From Butyrivibrio sp. FCS014 (lineage in GTDB: Bacteria; Bacillota; Clostridia; Lachnospirales; Lachnospiraceae), in the NCBI RefSeq assembly GCF_000526935.1, contig NZ_JAHA01000019.1:186001-250000 (forward strand): DNA of 64,000 bases, in the 5' to 3' direction. How positions within the stretch are numbered: position 1 is the first letter of the stretch; each line of letters starts with the position of its first letter. Below are positions 24,179 through 32,534 of this stretch, one piece after another. The translations under genes and the position numbers were made by a program. Below the pieces are notes generated by a model. That model saw only the letters and a program-made list of their open reading frames with translations. It was not told the DNA's origin and did no database searches.

Positions 24179-25243
24179 ATGAAAGTAATAGCAAGAATGG
24201 AACTAAAGCCCGGAATGGTGGTTGCCGAGGATATCCTTAATTACAAAAACGAGATAATCCTCACCGCCAATACCAGGATCAACGACACCATGATCGAGAA
24301 ACTTGCAAGGCAGTCCATCATGGTTGTTCCCATAAAGGAAGAGATAGATTTCGCCACCACTCATTTTGAGAAGGTCCGTCTGAGTGAGGGCTTTAAATCT
24401 TTTGAATCCACCTACAATATCTATTTCCCCGTATATAAAAATCTCATGATGAGCGCTGTTACCAACAGAACTCCCATCAAGATGGAACAGCTCATGGAAG
24501 TATACAGGAATATCATAGTCTGCGCCAAGAGCGGCGAACTTCTTCTTGATTATCTCTACAACATGCTCCCCGGTGAAGACGACATGACCCATGCCCACTG
24601 CCTGAACTCAGCTCTTATTGCCGGTGTTTTCGGAACGTGGCTCGGTCTTTCCAACGAAGACATCAATCTGCTCATTCAGTGCGCCTTTGTGTACGATATA
24701 GGCAAGCTCAGCATACCCTATCAAATCCTGTGGAAGCCTGAGAGACTTACCTCAGAGGAATACAGACTGGTAATGCGCCACACCACCATCGGTCATGATT
24801 TCCTGGCGGGGTACGGCACTTTCGATCAGCATGTCCTGAATGCCGCTCTACAGCACCATGAGCGCTGCGATGGCTCGGGATATCCCAAGGCCCTTACCGA
24901 TACCGAGATCGACAGATTTGCCAAATATATTGCCATCATCGATACCTACGAGGCCATGACCTCTCCCCGTTCCTACAGGCAAAAACTCAATCCCTTCCAG
25001 ATCATAGCCAACTATGAAAATGAGGGCTTTGTAAGATACGACTTTGCAGCCATTAAGTCCATCCTCTCCCACATTGCGGGATCCCAGCTTGGCTTTAATG
25101 TGCAGCTCAACAGCGGGCAGATCGGAGAAGTCATATTGATAAACGAAAAGTCACTCTCCAGGCCTCTTATCAAACTAAACACAGATAATACCCTTATAGA
25201 TATGTCAGCCAATCCTCAGCTTGCCATTGTATCTGTTTTCTGA
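24179..25243 (+). CDS. HD-GYP domain protein with altered HD motif
   Basis: 354 residues; the ATG at 24179 has GGAGG 6 bases upstream. The N-terminal 60 residues (MKVIARMELKPGMVVAEDIL) match the paralogue at 1-710. The HD-GYP region starts at MTHAHCLNSALIAGVFGTWLG (136 on). The HD step reads CAFVYDIGKLSIP, so the metal-binding His is Tyr172, while HHE (226-228), DGSGYP (231-236) and DTYEAMTSPRSYR remain. Loss of that His may weaken or change the binuclear metal site; c-di-GMP hydrolysis is therefore uncertain and a binding or sensing role is possible. Its stop codon abuts that of the convergent PBP gene. Confidence 0.88.
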   Translation: MKVIARMELKPGMVVAEDILNYKNEIILTANTRINDTMIEKLARQSIMVVPIKEEIDFATTHFEKVRLSEGFKSFESTYNIYFPVYKNLMMSAVTNRTPIKMEQLMEVYRNIIVCAKSGELLLDYLYNMLPGEDDMTHAHCLNSALIAGVFGTWLGLSNEDINLLIQCAFVYDIGKLSIPYQILWKPERLTSEEYRLVMRHTTIGHDFLAGYGTFDQHVLNAALQHHERCDGSGYPKALTDTEIDRFAKYIAIIDTYEAMTSPRSYRQKLNPFQIIANYENEGFVRYDFAAIKSILSHIAGSQLGFNVQLNSGQIGEVILINEKSLSRPLIKLNTDNTLIDMSANPQLAIVSVF

Positions 25244-26698
25244 TCACCAGATACCGAAATAGGCATCAAAGATTCTTTTGGCGATGGGCACCGCATAGCT
25301 TCCGCCGCTGCCGGCGTTCTCCACTATGATGGTGACGCACACCTGAGGATCTTCAGCCGGAGCATAGCCTGTAAACCATGCGTGAGAATCCGAAGTTGAG
25401 GAATTAAATTCAGCAGAACCGGTCTTTCCTGCCGCAGTGTAGGAAAGGCCTTTTAATTTGCTTGCGGTACCCTCATTGACAACCGCCTCCATCATCGACC
25501 GCAGGATCTGACTCTGGGAAGAAGTCATAAGGCGCTTGCTCTCCTCAGTGGCATAGGACTTTATGATCTTCCCGTCATAGCTTTTTATCTCGCTCACAAG
25601 ATGCGGCTTCATCATCACACCGTCATTGGCGATGGCACAGGTTATCATATTAAGATGGATGGGCGACATGGAAGTACTGCCCTGCCCGATGGCAAGCTGC
25701 ATCACATCACCGTAGCTGGTGGTGATGTTGATGCCCGCGCTTGATTTGCTATATAACATATCAAGAGGCAGGTCCTTGTTAAACATCAGGCTGTTGAGGG
25801 TACTGCTGAAGGTCTGTCTGTTTATCTGAAGTCCGATATTTGCAAAGGATGAGTTACAGGACTCGGCAAAAGACTTAACAAAATCCTCACTGCCGTGGCT
25901 CTGCCCGTGATAACAGGAAATACTCTCATCCTCGTAGTTGAATCTCCCGCTGCAATTAAATCTGTAATCGTTGTAATCCTCAGGGTGATCCTTGATATAA
26001 GCCAGTGCCGTTACGATCTTGAAGGTAGATCCCGGAGGGTAAAGTCCCTGAGTTGCCCTGTTAAGAAGCTGGGCATCCCCCGAAGTATCCGCAAGAAGCC
26101 TGTCCCACTCGGTCTGAATGGTGTTGGGATCAAAGTCAGGTTTGGACACCATTGCCAGTATCTCTCCGGTCCTCGGGTCAGACACAACAATGGCTCCCTT
26201 TCTGGCTGACAGGGCATTATAAGCCACTTCCTGAAGGTTCACATCAAGAGTTGTATAACAGTCATTGCCCGGGTACTTCTGCCCTTTTGCATCAAGGGCC
26301 ACCTTTGAGGGAAGGTCCGCGCTGGTATTTATCAGATAGTAGTTGGCTGCGGCCTCGATCCCGGCCTTGCCGTTACTGGCATACCCCACCACGTGGGCGA
26401 ATTCATTGCCGTAGGGGTACACCCTTGTCTCTTTTCCCTCCTGATCAGTCTGTGTATAGGCCAGCACGTCTCCGTCTCTTGAATAGATGCTGCCCCTTAT
26501 ATTCTGATCCAGAAGGATCTGCTGTCTGGTATTGTAGCTGTTGCTCATGAGCACAACCTTGTTGGCATAGGAATAATAGCAGATGTAAACCAGCATTGCG
26601 CAGAACAGCCCCACGTAAAAAACAGAGAGAACGATTATGGGATAGGATCTGATCTTTCTCTTATTCTTTTGTTTCGTTTCCGGTTTCAGGTTTTCCAT
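25244..26698 (-). CDS. Class B penicillin-binding protein (transpeptidase)
   Basis: About 484 residues. The ATG at 26698 (MENLKPETKQKNKRK) has GAGG 6 bases upstream; the longer frame would need a TTG. One membrane helix (YPIIVLSVFYVGLFCAMLVY) anchors it, followed by a short PBP dimer-like region and a transpeptidase domain with PPGSTFK (SxxK), ESCNSSF (SxN) and AGKTGSAEF (KTG), all intact. It cross-links peptidoglycan outside the membrane. Its 5' end overlaps the 3' end of the SEDS-family gene by 38 bp, matching the known cooperation of SEDS polymerases with class B PBPs. It resembles the PbpA type beside FtsW/RodA in many actinobacteria and clostridia. Confidence 0.92.
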   Translation of the reverse strand: MENLKPETKQKNKRKIRSYPIIVLSVFYVGLFCAMLVYICYYSYANKVVLMSNSYNTRQQILLDQNIRGSIYSRDGDVLAYTQTDQEGKETRVYPYGNEFAHVVGYASNGKAGIEAAANYYLINTSADLPSKVALDAKGQKYPGNDCYTTLDVNLQEVAYNALSARKGAIVVSDPRTGEILAMVSKPDFDPNTIQTEWDRLLADTSGDAQLLNRATQGLYPPGSTFKIVTALAYIKDHPEDYNDYRFNCSGRFNYEDESISCYHGQSHGSEDFVKSFAESCNSSFANIGLQINRQTFSSTLNSLMFNKDLPLDMLYSKSSAGINITTSYGDVMQLAIGQGSTSMSPIHLNMITCAIANDGVMMKPHLVSEIKSYDGKIIKSYATEESKRLMTSSQSQILRSMMEAVVNEGTASKLKGLSYTAAGKTGSAEFNSSTSDSHAWFTGYAPAEDPQVCVTIIVENAGSGGSYAVPIAKRIFDAYFGIW

Positions 26699-28067
26699 TT
26701 TCTGCCTCAATATTCTGTCTCATCTGCTGCTGGCGCCTCTGTTTCCTGCGTTCCATGGCCTCGTATCTCTCGTCGGTCCTTATCATGCACACACCCTCCA
26801 CTATCATCATCATGATAATGGTGACCAGCACCGAGGTTCCGCCGTAGCTTACAAGCGGCAGCGTCACACCGGTCAGGGGGATGAACTTGCATCCGCCTCC
26901 GATGGTGAGAAAGGTCTGGAAAATATAAGCAACGCCCGCTCCGCAGGCAATGAGTCTGTAATACTTATCCTTAATGTAGTAGCCCTCCTGCATAATCATC
27001 AGGAAGGTGCTCACGCAAACCAGGGCCATGAACACAGCAAAAAGAACCCCCAGCTCCTCCGCGATGGCAGAAAAGATGAAGTCCTGCTCAACGTATGGTA
27101 TGGATTCCGGAGAGCCGCCGTAAAGCCCAAGTCCGAACCATCCTCCGCTGCTGATTCCAAACAGTGACTGGCTCAGCTGATAGCCCGAGGATGCAATATC
27201 CTTGAAGGGATCAAGAAAGGCCTGGACCCTGACCCTTATATGGGAAAAGAGTCTGTAGGCAAACATGCTGGCTGCCACTCCAAGCCCCAGTCCCAGAGCA
27301 AGGTAGCCGATATTGTTGGTGGAGATATAAATAAGCGCCAGGTAGATCACAAAGTAGATCAGGGCACTTCCAAGGTCCTTGGACAGCACCAGGATTATCA
27401 CGTGGACCGCTGCCACCGCCGATGCAAGAAACAGCTGCCATATATTCTCGGCCTGATAGAGGGCCCCCGCCATAAAGAACAGGAAAAGAATCTTCACCGC
27501 CTCGGAAGGCAGGAACGTGATCCCGGCTATGGTGTAGGTAATCTTGGATCCGTTGGTGGCAGCTCCGTACAAGAGAACCGCACCGATGGTCATAACTCCC
27601 ACAGCAGCATAAATCCAGGTAAAGCGTTTCAAAAAGTCAAACCTGAAAATGATCTCCGGCACAAAAAATCCGATTATAAAAGATGCGGTCACGATAAAGA
27701 ACTGCTTGATGGCCTTGTCATAGGAAAGCCTTGTGAGAATTATCATGCTTATCATAAGCAGCATGCAGCTGTTGTTAATGATGAGCCTGTTGCCCTCAGG
27801 GTAGATGACGTAGAAAAGCATCAGCACCGCGGCAAAGATTATCACCTGAAAGGCGAAGAAAAACATGTACACCGGCCGCCCGCTCTTTGCCACCACCTGA
27901 ATGAAACAGGATATCTGCACCACAAACATGAACAGTATCTGAAGGGCATAGATCATCCTTCTCTTTTTCTCTGTGGTGTACTTAAAGGTCAGAAAGGCCA
28001 ACACCGTATAGATCAAAAGAGACAGTGCTATGACATATTTAGATATCTCGGTTACGTATAATTCCAT
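26661..28067 (-). CDS. SEDS-family glycosyltransferase (FtsW/RodA/SpoVE)
   Basis: 468 residues with about 12 hydrophobic helices. Conserved SEDS segments are present: LPSEAVKILFLFF, VLSKDLGSALIYF with the catalytic Asp, GYQLSQSLFGISSGGWFGLGLY, VEQDFIFSAIAEELG and LPLVSYGGTSVL. The C-terminal tail is short and charged (RRKQRRQQQMRQN). SEDS proteins polymerise lipid II into glycan strands. It is paired with the class B PBP that overlaps its 3' end and follows the U32 gene by 3 bp. FtsW versus RodA cannot be separated here; no FHA-domain gene, common in related clusters, is seen upstream. Confidence 0.93.
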   Translation of the reverse strand: MELYVTEISKYVIALSLLIYTVLAFLTFKYTTEKKRRMIYALQILFMFVVQISCFIQVVAKSGRPVYMFFFAFQVIIFAAVLMLFYVIYPEGNRLIINNSCMLLMISMIILTRLSYDKAIKQFFIVTASFIIGFFVPEIIFRFDFLKRFTWIYAAVGVMTIGAVLLYGAATNGSKITYTIAGITFLPSEAVKILFLFFMAGALYQAENIWQLFLASAVAAVHVIILVLSKDLGSALIYFVIYLALIYISTNNIGYLALGLGLGVAASMFAYRLFSHIRVRVQAFLDPFKDIASSGYQLSQSLFGISSGGWFGLGLYGGSPESIPYVEQDFIFSAIAEELGVLFAVFMALVCVSTFLMIMQEGYYIKDKYYRLIACGAGVAYIFQTFLTIGGGCKFIPLTGVTLPLVSYGGTSVLVTIIMMMIVEGVCMIRTDERYEAMERRKQRRQQQMRQNIEAENGKPETGNETKE

Positions 28068-28070
28068 ATA

Positions 28071-30359
28071 TTATTCAACTTCGCGGCCAAAGTGTCCTGT
28101 GGTATAGCTTCCGTTCTCAAACACTTCCGCCCCGCTCCTGCCGTTATAAAGATCTGTGTAATACTTAAGGATCTCCAGTGTTCTTTCCTTACTCTCCACT
28201 GTAAAATCAATCCTAAGCTGCCCAAACAGCCCGGGCTTTCTCACATCCCCAAGCTTCTTGTGAAGTGAAGTGGGATGAACGTTATGTATCACGTTGTAGC
28301 AGCTTCTGCAGTTACAGGTAACAGGCATCACATTACCAAGTCTGTCGGTTATGCTCACTGTTTCCGAATAGAGCTGCCCCATCTTGCCGCTGCATTTGTC
28401 AGTAGTCTTCTTGATGCACCCTGCACTTATCATCATGGGTACATGTCCGTATATGTTAAAAGAAACATCAATATCAGCCACTTCTTTGACAGCCTTTGTC
28501 ATATCACAGGCTTCCCTGAAGGTAAGCTCGTAGGGCACTGTGATCTCATCTATCATGAAACCGTCAGGGCCTTTGTTGGCATTAAGGAGAAGCTTAAGGG
28601 CATCGCTGTTCCAGACATATAGACTGTAATCTCCGATTACCATGCCTATAAAGTTCATCTCCCTGATAAGTCCAAGCTGCTCTAAGTTTCGCGCAAGAAC
28701 ACCGTCAAAGCCTTTGGACTCAAGCTCTGACACTACTCTCCGGACTTCCATGCAGCCGTCAAACTGTTCATGTCTTGTGACATAGGGAAGCATGACGATG
28801 AGCTCATTCTTAAAGCCCTCAAACTCGCTCTTATCAAGTTCAAGGAAAAGGTTGCTGTCTACATATATTCTCTTAACCGCATCGGAACTGCTGCATTCCG
28901 ATAAAACCGCCTTAAGCTGGTCACGGGTCATAACGGACACACTAAGACCGCCGGTCCTGCCATCATTTTTATTGCTATGGGCGCTGTAATAATCCCTGTC
29001 TATATCTGTCTCATAGGAAGTGAAGCGAACAGACTCTGTTCCCTTTTTGCCCTGGCAAGCAAGAAGGATCTCCATTTCCGAAACCGCAGACCTTCTGAGC
29101 TCATTGAGCTCGCTTACAGGCATGAAGATACCTGTTCCCGCGCCGTTATCGTCAATGTTTATCTCCGTTCTTCCGGCTGAAAAACCGGTATTTCCAAGCT
29201 TACTAAGCTGCTTCAGGATATCAGCCTCAGCCATTGGTCTTTTGGATGCAGCCTGGACAGGATTTCCGTAAACCGTTGCCGAAAGCTTCCCTTCGCCGTC
29301 ATTGGAAGGAGCGGCGATGGTAAGTGCAGCCTTCTCTCCCACCTTAAGGTCACACTTCATGGTGATCTCTTTCTTCAAAGTGGAAGTAAGGTACTTCTGC
29401 CTGACATCTTCAAGAATGCTGTCGGAAGTGGCACTGTAGGCCGGTGATGAAATGGTCACCATATCCCTGCCGTTGTGTTTGTGATAATATCCCTCGCTGA
29501 TGCCGGTTCTCTGATAGAGCGCCCTCAATGTCTCCATATCCTCTTTGGATACAGTAAATTCAGCTTTAGGGTCAGCGTAATATCTGTCTATATATTTCCT
29601 GTAAAGGGCCGTAACACCCGCGGAATACTCGGGTTTCTTCATACGTCCTTCTATCTTGAAGGAGTCAATCCCGGCCTCGATAAGTTCAGGAATGATACCT
29701 ATGGTGCTCATATCCTTAAGGCTCAAAGGATAGCTCTCCCCGCGGCTTCCCCTGTATTCATAGGGAAGTCTGCAGGGCTGAGCGCAGCGGCCTCTGTTGC
29801 CGCTCCTTCCGCCAACCATGCTGCTGAAAAGGCAGATTCCCGAGTAGCAATAGCACATGGCGCCGTGAATAAAGGCCTCAACTTCAATGTCAGCCTCTCT
29901 CCTTATTTCCGCCATCTCCTGAAGACTCAGCTCTCTTGCGGGAACAACCCTTACGCAGCCAAGGTCCTTAAGTAGCTTAGCTCCGTGAACACCCGTAACT
30001 GTCTGCTGGGTGCTGGCATGAAGCTCGATATCCGGGAACTCGTCCCTGATAAGGCGCATAACGCCGTAATCCTGCACGATAACACCGTCCAGCTTCTTCT
30101 CCGCAAAGGGAACCATAAAGTCATAGAGCTCACCAAATTCCTTCTGCTTGATGAGAGTGTTGACTGTCATATATATCTTTTTTCCATGGATATGGGCATA
30201 AGAAATAGCGTCAAGAACCTGATCCCTGTCAAAGTTGTCAGCATAGGCTCTTGCGCCGAATTTGGAACCCCCAAGATAAACGGCATCGGCACCTGCGTTG
30301 AATGCCCCCACCATTGTTTCATAGCCACCGGCCGGTGATAATAACTCTACTTTTTTCAT
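28071..30359 (-). CDS. U32-family protein with DUF3656, RlhA-like
   Basis: 762 residues. The N-terminal U32 part has ELLSPAGGYETMVGAFNAGADAVYLGG, HASTQQTV, FIHGAMCYCYSGICLFSS and GNRGRCAQPCRLPYEY, carrying the cysteines of this family (typically an iron-sulfur site). A DUF3656 insert follows and the C-terminus has another Cys cluster (CNCRSCYN). The same architecture is seen in RlhA, which makes 5-hydroxycytidine in 23S rRNA, so an RNA hydroxylation role is likelier than proteolysis despite the peptidase name. The ATG lacks a clear Shine-Dalgarno. It sits behind zapA after a hairpin and directly ahead of the SEDS gene. Confidence 0.88.
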   Translation of the reverse strand: MKKVELLSPAGGYETMVGAFNAGADAVYLGGSKFGARAYADNFDRDQVLDAISYAHIHGKKIYMTVNTLIKQKEFGELYDFMVPFAEKKLDGVIVQDYGVMRLIRDEFPDIELHASTQQTVTGVHGAKLLKDLGCVRVVPARELSLQEMAEIRREADIEVEAFIHGAMCYCYSGICLFSSMVGGRSGNRGRCAQPCRLPYEYRGSRGESYPLSLKDMSTIGIIPELIEAGIDSFKIEGRMKKPEYSAGVTALYRKYIDRYYADPKAEFTVSKEDMETLRALYQRTGISEGYYHKHNGRDMVTISSPAYSATSDSILEDVRQKYLTSTLKKEITMKCDLKVGEKAALTIAAPSNDGEGKLSATVYGNPVQAASKRPMAEADILKQLSKLGNTGFSAGRTEINIDDNGAGTGIFMPVSELNELRRSAVSEMEILLACQGKKGTESVRFTSYETDIDRDYYSAHSNKNDGRTGGLSVSVMTRDQLKAVLSECSSSDAVKRIYVDSNLFLELDKSEFEGFKNELIVMLPYVTRHEQFDGCMEVRRVVSELESKGFDGVLARNLEQLGLIREMNFIGMVIGDYSLYVWNSDALKLLLNANKGPDGFMIDEITVPYELTFREACDMTKAVKEVADIDVSFNIYGHVPMMISAGCIKKTTDKCSGKMGQLYSETVSITDRLGNVMPVTCNCRSCYNVIHNVHPTSLHKKLGDVRKPGLFGQLRIDFTVESKERTLEILKYYTDLYNGRSGAEVFENGSYTTGHFGREVE

Positions 30360-30365
30360 ATTTGC

Positions 30366-30394
30366 ATAAATAAGGGCTGCCCTATAGACAGCCC
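30366..30394 (-). terminator. Hairpin between zapA and the U32 gene
   Basis: On the minus strand GGGCTG pairs with CAGCCC (arms 30394-30389 and 30379-30374), followed by TTATTTAT. It lies between the zapA stop and the U32 start, so it may terminate zapA or act as a leader structure. Confidence 0.55.
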
Positions 30395-30403
30395 GTAGAT
30401 TTC

Positions 30404-30811
30404 TTACTTCTTGTTACCCTTGACCTGAGTTTCCAGCTGAATGATCTTCTTGGAAGAATCATCGAGCTTGGCCTGCAGGTTCTTGCCGTTCTTCTCAGCG
30501 TTCTCCAGCTTGATCTGCGTAGCGATAAGCTGATGCTTGAGATCGTAGAGCTCCTTCTCCTTCTCGGAGAGCTGCTCCTCCATCATCTCGATCTGCTTCT
30601 TGGACTTGAAATAATCGTCTGCTATATTCAGCTGTAAAAGAACATTCTGAGTATCGATGGGCTGTCTCTTGAAGCCATCAATCTTGTTGTACTCAGCTAT
30701 CTTATTATTGATATAGGAGGCAACCTTCTGGAGGTACTCCTCACTCTCGTATCCGCTTAAAGTAAAAACTTTGCCCCCGATGATAACCTCGGTATCTGTC
30801 TTAGATGCCAT
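30404..30811 (-). CDS. zapA: Cell division protein ZapA
   Basis: 135 residues. The N-terminal half (EVIIGGKVFTLSGYESEEYLQKVASYIN) is the ZapA head domain; the second half is a long coiled coil (EEQLSEKEKELYDLKHQL). ZapA binds FtsZ filaments and promotes Z-ring bundling. Lys-rich residues end the protein (VKGNKK). It lies 47 bp downstream of ruvB on the same strand, an order often seen in clostridia. Confidence 0.92.
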   Translation of the reverse strand: MASKTDTEVIIGGKVFTLSGYESEEYLQKVASYINNKIAEYNKIDGFKRQPIDTQNVLLQLNIADDYFKSKKQIEMMEEQLSEKEKELYDLKHQLIATQIKLENAEKNGKNLQAKLDDSSKKIIQLETQVKGNKK

Positions 30812-30858
30812 GTTACTCCCCTCACGCCGATATATTTGTTGGTAAAACGTCTATACCA

Positions 30859-31890
30859 TTATAAATCCCCATCACCGGGCATTTCAAGCCCCAAATGATG
30901 ATATGCGGTATCCGTAACCACCCTGCCTCTGGGAGTTCTGTTGATGAGTCCGTTCTTGATAAGATAGGGCTCGTAAACATCTTCTATTGTACCGGGATCC
31001 TCACCGATCGCTGCCGCCAGGGTATCCAGTCCCACGGGGCCACCCGCGAACTTGTGGATCATAGTAAGAAGAAGGTTTCTGTCTGTGTGGTCAAGTCCAA
31101 GCTTGTCGACATCCATAAGATCCAGAGCCGTCATAGCCACGTCCTCTGTGATCCTGCCGTCATACTTGACCTGTGCAAAGTCCCTTACTCTCTTAAGGAT
31201 CCTGTTGGCGATTCGCGGTGTTCCGCGGCTCCTCCTTGCCATCTCAAGAGCCCCCTTCTCATCCACCTCTACGTCCAGTACCCTTGCGGACTGAAGGATG
31301 ATCTCGCAAAGCTCATCAATGTCGTAGTATTCCATCCTGTGGATCATGCCGAACCTGTCTCTTAAAGGAGCGGAAAGCATTCCTGCTCTTGTGGTGGCTC
31401 CCACCAGTGTGAAGTGCGGGAGGTCAAGCCTTATGGATCTGGCTGTAGGGCCCTTTCCTATCATGATATCAATGGCGTAGTCCTCCATTGCGGGATAGAG
31501 CACTTCCTCCACCTGTCTGTTGAGGCGGTGTATCTCGTCCACAAACAGAACATCGCCTTCCTGAAGGTTGTTGAGGATAGCTGCCATATCTCCCGGCTTC
31601 TCAATGGCCGGTCCGCTGGTGATCTTGATATTAACCCCCATCTCATTTGCGATGATCACGGAAAGAGTGGTCTTACCAAGTCCGGGAGGGCCGTAGAAAA
31701 GAAGGTGATCCAAGCTGTCTCCCCTCTTCTTGGCCGCTTCTATGTAGATCTTAAGGCTCTCCTTGATCTTCTTCTGTCCGATATAATTGTCCAGACTCTT
31801 CGGCCTTAAGGATCCTTCTATTTTGTTGTCTTCCACATTGGCCTCTGCATCAAGGCCTCTTGCGGAAGTTACTATCTTACGTTTCTCCAT
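30859..31890 (-). CDS. ruvB: Holliday junction branch migration helicase RuvB
   Basis: 343 residues. Walker [14 protein letters not shown] (about 64-76), Walker [30 protein letters not shown] sensor region and the C-terminal winged helix ([14 protein letters not shown]) are complete. RuvB hexamers drive branch migration on RuvA-bound junctions. Its start codon shares one base with the stop of ruvA, a translational-coupling arrangement. Confidence 0.98.
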   Translation of the reverse strand: MEKRKIVTSARGLDAEANVEDNKIEGSLRPKSLDNYIGQKKIKESLKIYIEAAKKRGDSLDHLLFYGPPGLGKTTLSVIIANEMGVNIKITSGPAIEKPGDMAAILNNLQEGDVLFVDEIHRLNRQVEEVLYPAMEDYAIDIMIGKGPTARSIRLDLPHFTLVGATTRAGMLSAPLRDRFGMIHRMEYYDIDELCEIILQSARVLDVEVDEKGALEMARRSRGTPRIANRILKRVRDFAQVKYDGRITEDVAMTALDLMDVDKLGLDHTDRNLLLTMIHKFAGGPVGLDTLAAAIGEDPGTIEDVYEPYLIKNGLINRTPRGRVVTDTAYHHLGLEMPGDGDL

Positions 31891-32513
31891 CAGAACATCT
31901 CCTTAAGAGCAAGTTTAAGCAGCTTCTCTGTATCTGAAGCCGCATCCTCGTTGGCTTTCAGAACCTTCCTTACTGCCTTCATGGAATCGGCGGAGTTGTA
32001 GCCAAGAGCCACCAGAGCTGCCACTGCCTCGTCCCTTGCAGAGGAAGCCTCTCCGGAGAGGTCATCCATGGATACTGCGCCTGAGCCGCCGCGAAGCATG
32101 TCATCCTCAGTAACCTTGATCTTGTCACGAAGCTCCAGGGTGATCCTCTCTGCGGTCTTCTTGCCTATGCCGGGAGCCCTTGATATGGAGGCGGAATCCC
32201 CTGCCATTATGGCGAATCTCAGGTCATCAGGCGTCATCACCGAGAGTATTGCAAGGCCTCCCTTGGGTCCTATTCCATTTACGGAAATCAGCATCTTAAA
32301 AAGAGCCAGCTCATCCCTTGAAAGGAATCCGTAAAGGGTAAAAGCATCTTCCTTAACATTGGTGTAGGTATAGAGCTTGACCGACTCTCCTACCCCCGGC
32401 ATTCTGTCCATGGTAGAACCTGATATGAAGACATTAAAACCAACGCCTCCTACGTCCACAACGCACAGCCCCTCTTCTATATTCTCCAAAACACCGTTTA
32501 CATATGCGATCAT
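31890..32513 (-). CDS. ruvA: Holliday junction binding protein RuvA
   Basis: 207 residues. Domain I begins [15 protein letters not shown] with FHIS-like strands ([16 protein letters not shown]). Domain II carries two helix-hairpin-helix motifs ([16 protein letters not shown] and [20 protein letters not shown]). Domain III ([20 protein letters not shown]) contacts RuvB. No ruvC is nearby, as usual in Firmicutes. Confidence 0.97.
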   Translation of the reverse strand: MIAYVNGVLENIEEGLCVVDVGGVGFNVFISGSTMDRMPGVGESVKLYTYTNVKEDAFTLYGFLSRDELALFKMLISVNGIGPKGGLAILSVMTPDDLRFAIMAGDSASISRAPGIGKKTAERITLELRDKIKVTEDDMLRGGSGAVSMDDLSGEASSARDEAVAALVALGYNSADSMKAVRKVLKANEDAASDTEKLLKLALKEMF

Positions 32514-32534
32514 ACTTCTATTTGCTCTTTTCTA

